Shown: positions 60,293-64,000 of the stretch, one piece after another | How the letters are laid out: every line of letters starts with the position of its first letter | Position numbering within the stretch: the first letter of the stretch is position 1 | From: Astropecten irregularis | Taxonomy: Eukaryota; Echinodermata; Asteroidea; Paxillosida; Astropectinidae | Length of the DNA: 64,000 bases | NCBI GenBank assembly: GCA_963971285.1 | Contig: OZ020259.1 | Coordinates: 2,356,001 to 2,420,000 of the forward strand | Direction of reading: 5' to 3' | Position numbers and translations under genes: made by a program | The notes under the pieces: generated by a model | Database searches by the model: none | Seen by the model: the letters and a program-made list of their open reading frames with translations, nothing else | What the model was told of the DNA's origin: nothing

Positions 60293-61784
60293 ATGGCAAC
60301 TCAAGGTCAGCAATCAGGCGGTAGTGGCGCAAGTAAGGCCACGAATGGAACCGGTCAGGCGTCCACTGGACCCAGCGAGGTCAACTGTGTGTCGTTCTGT
60401 AGGCTCGGACAGGAGACCGTCCAGGACATTGTGGCCAAAACCAACGATATATTCAGCTGTATGAAAGTCATGCAGGTATGATCGGTCATCAGATAAAAAT
60501 GAAGAATTGGTTCGAATCCCACTCCAGTCAATATTTCTTTTGTTCACTTTTCAGTGACTCAAATTAACTGTCAAGTAGATTTGTTTTGGGTTTTCAAATG
60601 ATGACAAGTGTTGGATTTTCTTTGCAGTTGCCTAACGGAGTCCTCCCGGTGACTCCGCCCGCCAAGTTACAAGAGCTGATCCGGAACGTACAGATGCAAT
60701 TTGAGAGATTGCGACTTCTGTACGACAAGTGCAATCAGCTGTCAGGCGGAATGGATCAGAGCAATGCAGAGGTGAGTCGATAGTTTGTTCCCCTTCCACT
60801 TCGCCGATATGTAAAGGAGAGAGACTGGTCAGTCTCAGCCACTGAGAAGCCAGGCCAGGAGGCCTGCAATCCTCCTCTTGTCAGCTCCTGAACTTCAAGC
60901 CTGCAATACAAAAGGGCTGCTTGAAATCAATCAAGCCTGGCTTCTGGATACTGTCCATGATCAATGCAGACTCAATTTGTCAGTCAGGTTTATGCCAACT
61001 ATGATCCAGGACACAAGCAGGGGCTTGGAGTTGAAAGTTCAAGGCTGGGGGATTATAGAAGCCTCAAGATCCCAGGCAAAGCCCACTGCCCACGCCTAGC
61101 CTGAATTGAAGAAAGCCATTTTGGTACATGACTTGGTAGATGACTTGCTATGTTGTGTGGCTAACTAGTGAGATTTTTTTGGAATTTTTTGGGGACCGCA
61201 GGAGTTGATCCCGTGGAAAGATGGTCAGGACAGCCTGAGTGACCTGTCGGGACTAGGATCTGAAGAGAAGATGCAAGTCGCCAACCAGGAGAAACAGGAA
61301 CTGATACAGGTAAGGCGCTCAAATGCAGCCTCATTCTTAAAAGATGACGTCCCTTAGTTGGCAGAAAAGGACAAAAAGAATGCACTTCCTGGAGAGAACC
61401 AAATTAGAGAGGTTGCATGTTTCGGAAGGTTGCGGTTTGGAAGTAGATTCTCTGGTTTGAAAAAGAAAACAGAGCTTCATCTTCAATGAAAAACCACAAC
61501 CTATATTTTCAGCATATGGATGACAGAGATGAAGCCTGAGCCGGAACCGAGCTTTGAGACAGGTTTAATTCCCTCTGAAGACATATGTGGGGTAGCCTCT
61601 GGGCATCCCCACTGAGTCCATGGTCAAATACTTTGTCGATCTGATGGACTGTTTTGATGTTGATGGTTTCTTGCAGAAAGTACAGGCCAGGAATCAGCAG
61701 CTGCTGCAGCTGATCGAGCGACTGCGGGCGCTGATCTGGGACATCAACACCATGATGGCCATGAGGCACACCACGTGGATGTGA
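60293..61784 (+). CDS. MED30: MED30, Mediator subunit 30 (4 exons, 180 aa)
   Basis: A metazoan subunit of the Mediator complex, which couples DNA-bound activators to RNA polymerase II in the nucleus. Exons: 60293-60475, 60628-60771, 61202-61309, 61677-61784; phases close to 543 nt. After a Gly/Ser/Thr-rich N-terminus (1-30) come the diagnostic blocks CRLGQETVQDIV (about 39-50), MQLPNGV (60-66) and RLRLLYDKCNQLSGGMD (about 88-104). A C-terminal helix/coiled coil ends LRALIWDINTMMAMR, matching human 'LRNLIWDINAMLAMRN'. The length equals the human protein (178 aa). The tail HTTWM is a short extension. The ATG is supported by an acceptor-like CAG just upstream and an alignable N-terminus. Confidence 0.94.
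60503..60570 (+). mobile_element. SINE family A fragment, MED30 intron 1
   Basis: Only the box B side and tail remain: 'ATTGGTTCGAATCCCACTCC' and 'TTGTTCACTTTTCAGTGACT'. It fills almost half of the 152-bp intron. Confidence 0.65.
61425..61565. mobile_element. MITE-4 fragment, MED30 intron 3
   Basis: 'AGTAGATTCTCTGGTTTGAA', 'CTTCAATGAAAAACCACAAC' and 'GAAGCCTGAGCCGGAACCGA'; the left end is missing. Confidence 0.65.
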
Positions 61785-61829
61785 TCACTTGCTGGAAGAC
61801 AGAGTATGGCCAGGACGTGACCACCGTCA

Positions 61830-62340
61830 CCGGTACCCTACCTAGGCAACTGTCAACTGATGTCAGACAAATGTGAACAGTACCCTTTAATCAACGGCCA
61901 GCTAGAGTTGCAGAAACTTGACCGAAGTCCTGTTCGGTTGGTTGTAAACTGCAGATGAACAAGACTGGTACCCTGCCCAAGGGAATGGTCAACTTAAGTC
62001 AAACGAACTGTGCTCTTTCAGCAACTGTCAGATTAAGTTGGACAAACTTGACCACTGTCCTGTTTGGTTGGTCAGAAACTATAGCCAGATGAACTTGATG
62101 AGTACCCCGTGTGGTCAACGGTAAACTGGCCAAAGAACTTGACCGTACCAGTGCCCTGTTGGGCTTATGGTTAAGTTGGGGGAACTTAAACGGTACCCTG
62201 CCTGGTCAATGATAAACTGGTGTTTGGAGGAATTTAACCGGTAACCTGTTCAGTCAACACTCAGCCATACTCGGACAAACCTGACTGGTACCCTGTGTTG
62301 TCACTGGTTGCCCGACTTAATATCAACAACCAGGAGCCAG
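61830..62340 (+). repeat. Degenerate tandem repeat in the MED30 3' UTR
   Basis: 'GGTACCCT', 'AACTTGACC', 'GGTCAA' and 'CCTGTT(T/C)GGTTGGT' recur at roughly 60-bp half-units for about 500 bp. Directly downstream of the MED30 stop, so probably transcribed. Confidence 0.55.
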
Positions 62341-62929
62341 CCTAGCTGGCAGAATCAATGATACAATGCCAGTTGACTGTTCATAAATCCCCATCTTGCC
62401 AACTTGGGACGTACACATGTGCACCGCCCATGTTGCTGAATATATTAGGTGTTGGTATGCAATATGCGTCAATCAGACCTCAACAGGCTTTTGGAAAATT
62501 GCATATGCACGTGCCTAGCCTGCTAGCTGCTGCTCGGTTGGTATTAAGTGATTCATCCCTCAGACCAAATTAGCCAAGCCGCTGTGGGCATTCATTTGCA
62601 TACTACACCAAGCGCAAATCAAATTGTAAATTGCTTACCAACAAGCTTACAATCACAGATTTTTACCAAGCCTGTACCATGTTTAATATACAGGTCCATA
62701 TTAAGAAAATTAAAATTAGCATTATTGGAGCAACAAGATATTAAAAATAGTGAGAAATTGTGTTTATGTTTTCCAAGCCTTACTTACTTCTGTTATTTTT
62801 TACAAGTATTAAACCATATTTATGATTTAATGGATAAAATTGGTCTACAATTTTGTTTTATTAGTGAGTATGATTTGGGCTTCCTTCATTCCAATTGGCA
62901 GTTTAGTTTGGAATATGAGGGCCCAGTAA
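62341..62929. other. MED30 3' flank, nothing recognised
   Basis: No repeat family recognised. A 129-codon open frame (62548-62937) runs into MITE-1 and shows no splice context or recognisable domain, so it is not called as a gene. Confidence 0.4.
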
Positions 62930-63291
62930 AAAGGTAGTATCATACTTTGGTAGAATACCGAAACACAAATCTTCACAGATTTACCTATAACTTTACAGGG
63001 TATAAAGATGGTGATGGCAGAATCATACCATCAAAATTGTTCTGCCTGAAATGCTGTATTTATCCAGAAAAGAGTCAAACCAATTGATCCAAAACAGTTT
63101 TTATCTTTGGAAGATCAAATATCCTGTTAAAAGATTTTAAAAATACTGTGAGCATTTTTCACTGTTTTCTCAAAAAGTCATCACCGTATGGGAGTGCAAA
63201 TTTCACAGATGACTGTTACTGTATCTTCCTTGATATTTTTGCCCATGAATCTGCATTCCTTTGACAAAAACCAAAGTATGATATTACCTTT
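62930..63291 (+). mobile_element. MITE-1 copy
   Basis: Left AAAGGTAGTATCATACTTTG, right 'CCAAAGTATGATATTACCTT', with the family's internal 'TTCACAGATTTACCTATAAC'. Same orientation as 23362-23719. Confidence 0.85.
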
Positions 63292-63648
63292 GAAGAGGCA
63301 TTTGGGAGGGACATAAGGGGAGTAGAGATTGGAGATAATATGGATTTTACAAGAGATTATTCATGGTACATCTTGATGGCAAAACAGTGATGAAAAACAA
63401 TGAAAATCTCACAGATTTACATACATGTACATGTATGTGAAATGCTATGCATTTTCCATCGCTCCATCAATGGTATGTTTTCAAAGAAGGCAGTACATTC
63501 TCCTGTCCTATCAACTGGATATAGAGTTCTCCACAGTTCACCTGGAGCCCCCTAGGCCTTTTGGTAATGACCCTGCTAGAATCTTCACAGTCCAACACTG
63601 TCCATATAATATATACATGTAGTCTATGGACTTTTTCCATGAGGTCTT
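63292..63648. other. Intergenic, nothing recognised
   Basis: Short TACATGTACATG motif at 63420-63435, otherwise unremarkable. Confidence 0.4.
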
Positions 63649-63834
63649 GTGTCGCGGTCTCAGGTGTCTGGTTTGCTCAAGTGTCTGGGTGACCAAAAAG
63701 GTAATAATTGTACATCACGCGATGTCTAAGCACTGGGAATAAAATTAGTACATTTTCCTGCCGTCCATTACCTAATATTACCTTATTTGGTCACCAAGAC
63801 TCCTGAGCACGCCGGACACCTGAGACCGCGACAC
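63649..63834. mobile_element. MITE-9, inverted-repeat element
   Basis: GTGTCGCGGTCTCAGGTGTC at the left is the exact complement of GACACCTGAGACCGCGACAC at the right; inner arms also pair (GGGTGACCAAA / TTTGGTCACC). About 186 bp, no open frame. Single copy here. Confidence 0.85.
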
Positions 63835-64000
63835 TGGTACGAATTTCAAGTGGAAGCAGACCTATACTTAATAATGACATCATATTGATTAACTCCATTT
63901 TGTACAGCGCTTGAATAACGAGTACAATTTACCCATCAACATTAGTTGATTTTTATCGTTTTTATTTGTCAGAAAAATGAATAAAACAAAAGATTCTCGC

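Noticed and set aside
62548-62937. 129-codon open frame downstream of MED30
   Set aside because: No start context, domain or splice site, and its end lies in MITE-1. It could be tested by RNA-seq but cannot be supported here.

Overview
This is AT-rich nuclear DNA from an animal. Genes are split into many short exons with GT-AG introns, and the space between them is packed with tRNA-derived SINEs, short inverted-repeat transposons (MITEs), satellites and minisatellites. The five recognisable genes encode conserved animal proteins. The SINE types (tails with ATAATAAT and a 'TATATAGCGC'-like block), the abundant TGTACATG motifs and the protein relationships suggest an invertebrate deuterostome, most likely an echinoderm such as a sea star. 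I cannot prove the species from the sequence alone.

Layout from left to right. (1) 1-4039: the probable last exon of an unidentified + strand gene (542-598), then MITEs. (2) 4040-7374: a satellite of about 25 copies of a 136-bp unit, ending about 215 bp before the next start codon. (3) 7591-21858, + strand: VPS11, 25 coding exons, 1181 aa, core subunit of the HOPS and CORVET tethers, with a long Pro/Gln-rich tail carrying six NPF motifs. (4) 21859-29971: convergent intergenic DNA. (5) 29972-38804, - strand: PI4KB, 14 coding exons, 898 aa, with a probable promoter near 43.7-44.0 kb. (6) 47046-54657, - strand: DLAT, the E2 core of pyruvate dehydrogenase, 13 exons, 504 aa, one lipoyl domain. (7) 55463-57423, + strand: MFF, mitochondrial fission factor, 5 exons, 230 aa, head-to-head with DLAT across about 0.8 kb. 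(8) 60293-61784, + strand: MED30, 4 exons, 180 aa. (9) 61785-64000: degenerate repeats and two MITEs.

All five gene models were assembled by hand from splice sites, reading phase and recalled family sequences. In each model the exon phases close and the total length is a multiple of three. The genes do not form one pathway. VPS11 and PI4KB both serve endomembrane traffic (late endosome/lysosome and Golgi). DLAT and MFF are both mitochondrial and probably share a divergent promoter region. MED30 is a general transcription subunit.

The most interesting points are the NPF-rich C-terminal extension of VPS11 (a possible built-in EH-domain docking tail), a triplicated exon end plus 5' splice site in PI4KB exon 13, the higher-order satellite abutting the VPS11 promoter, a dispersed repeat with a hammerhead-ribozyme-like core, and a 56-bp minisatellite that grew out of a dispersed repeat.
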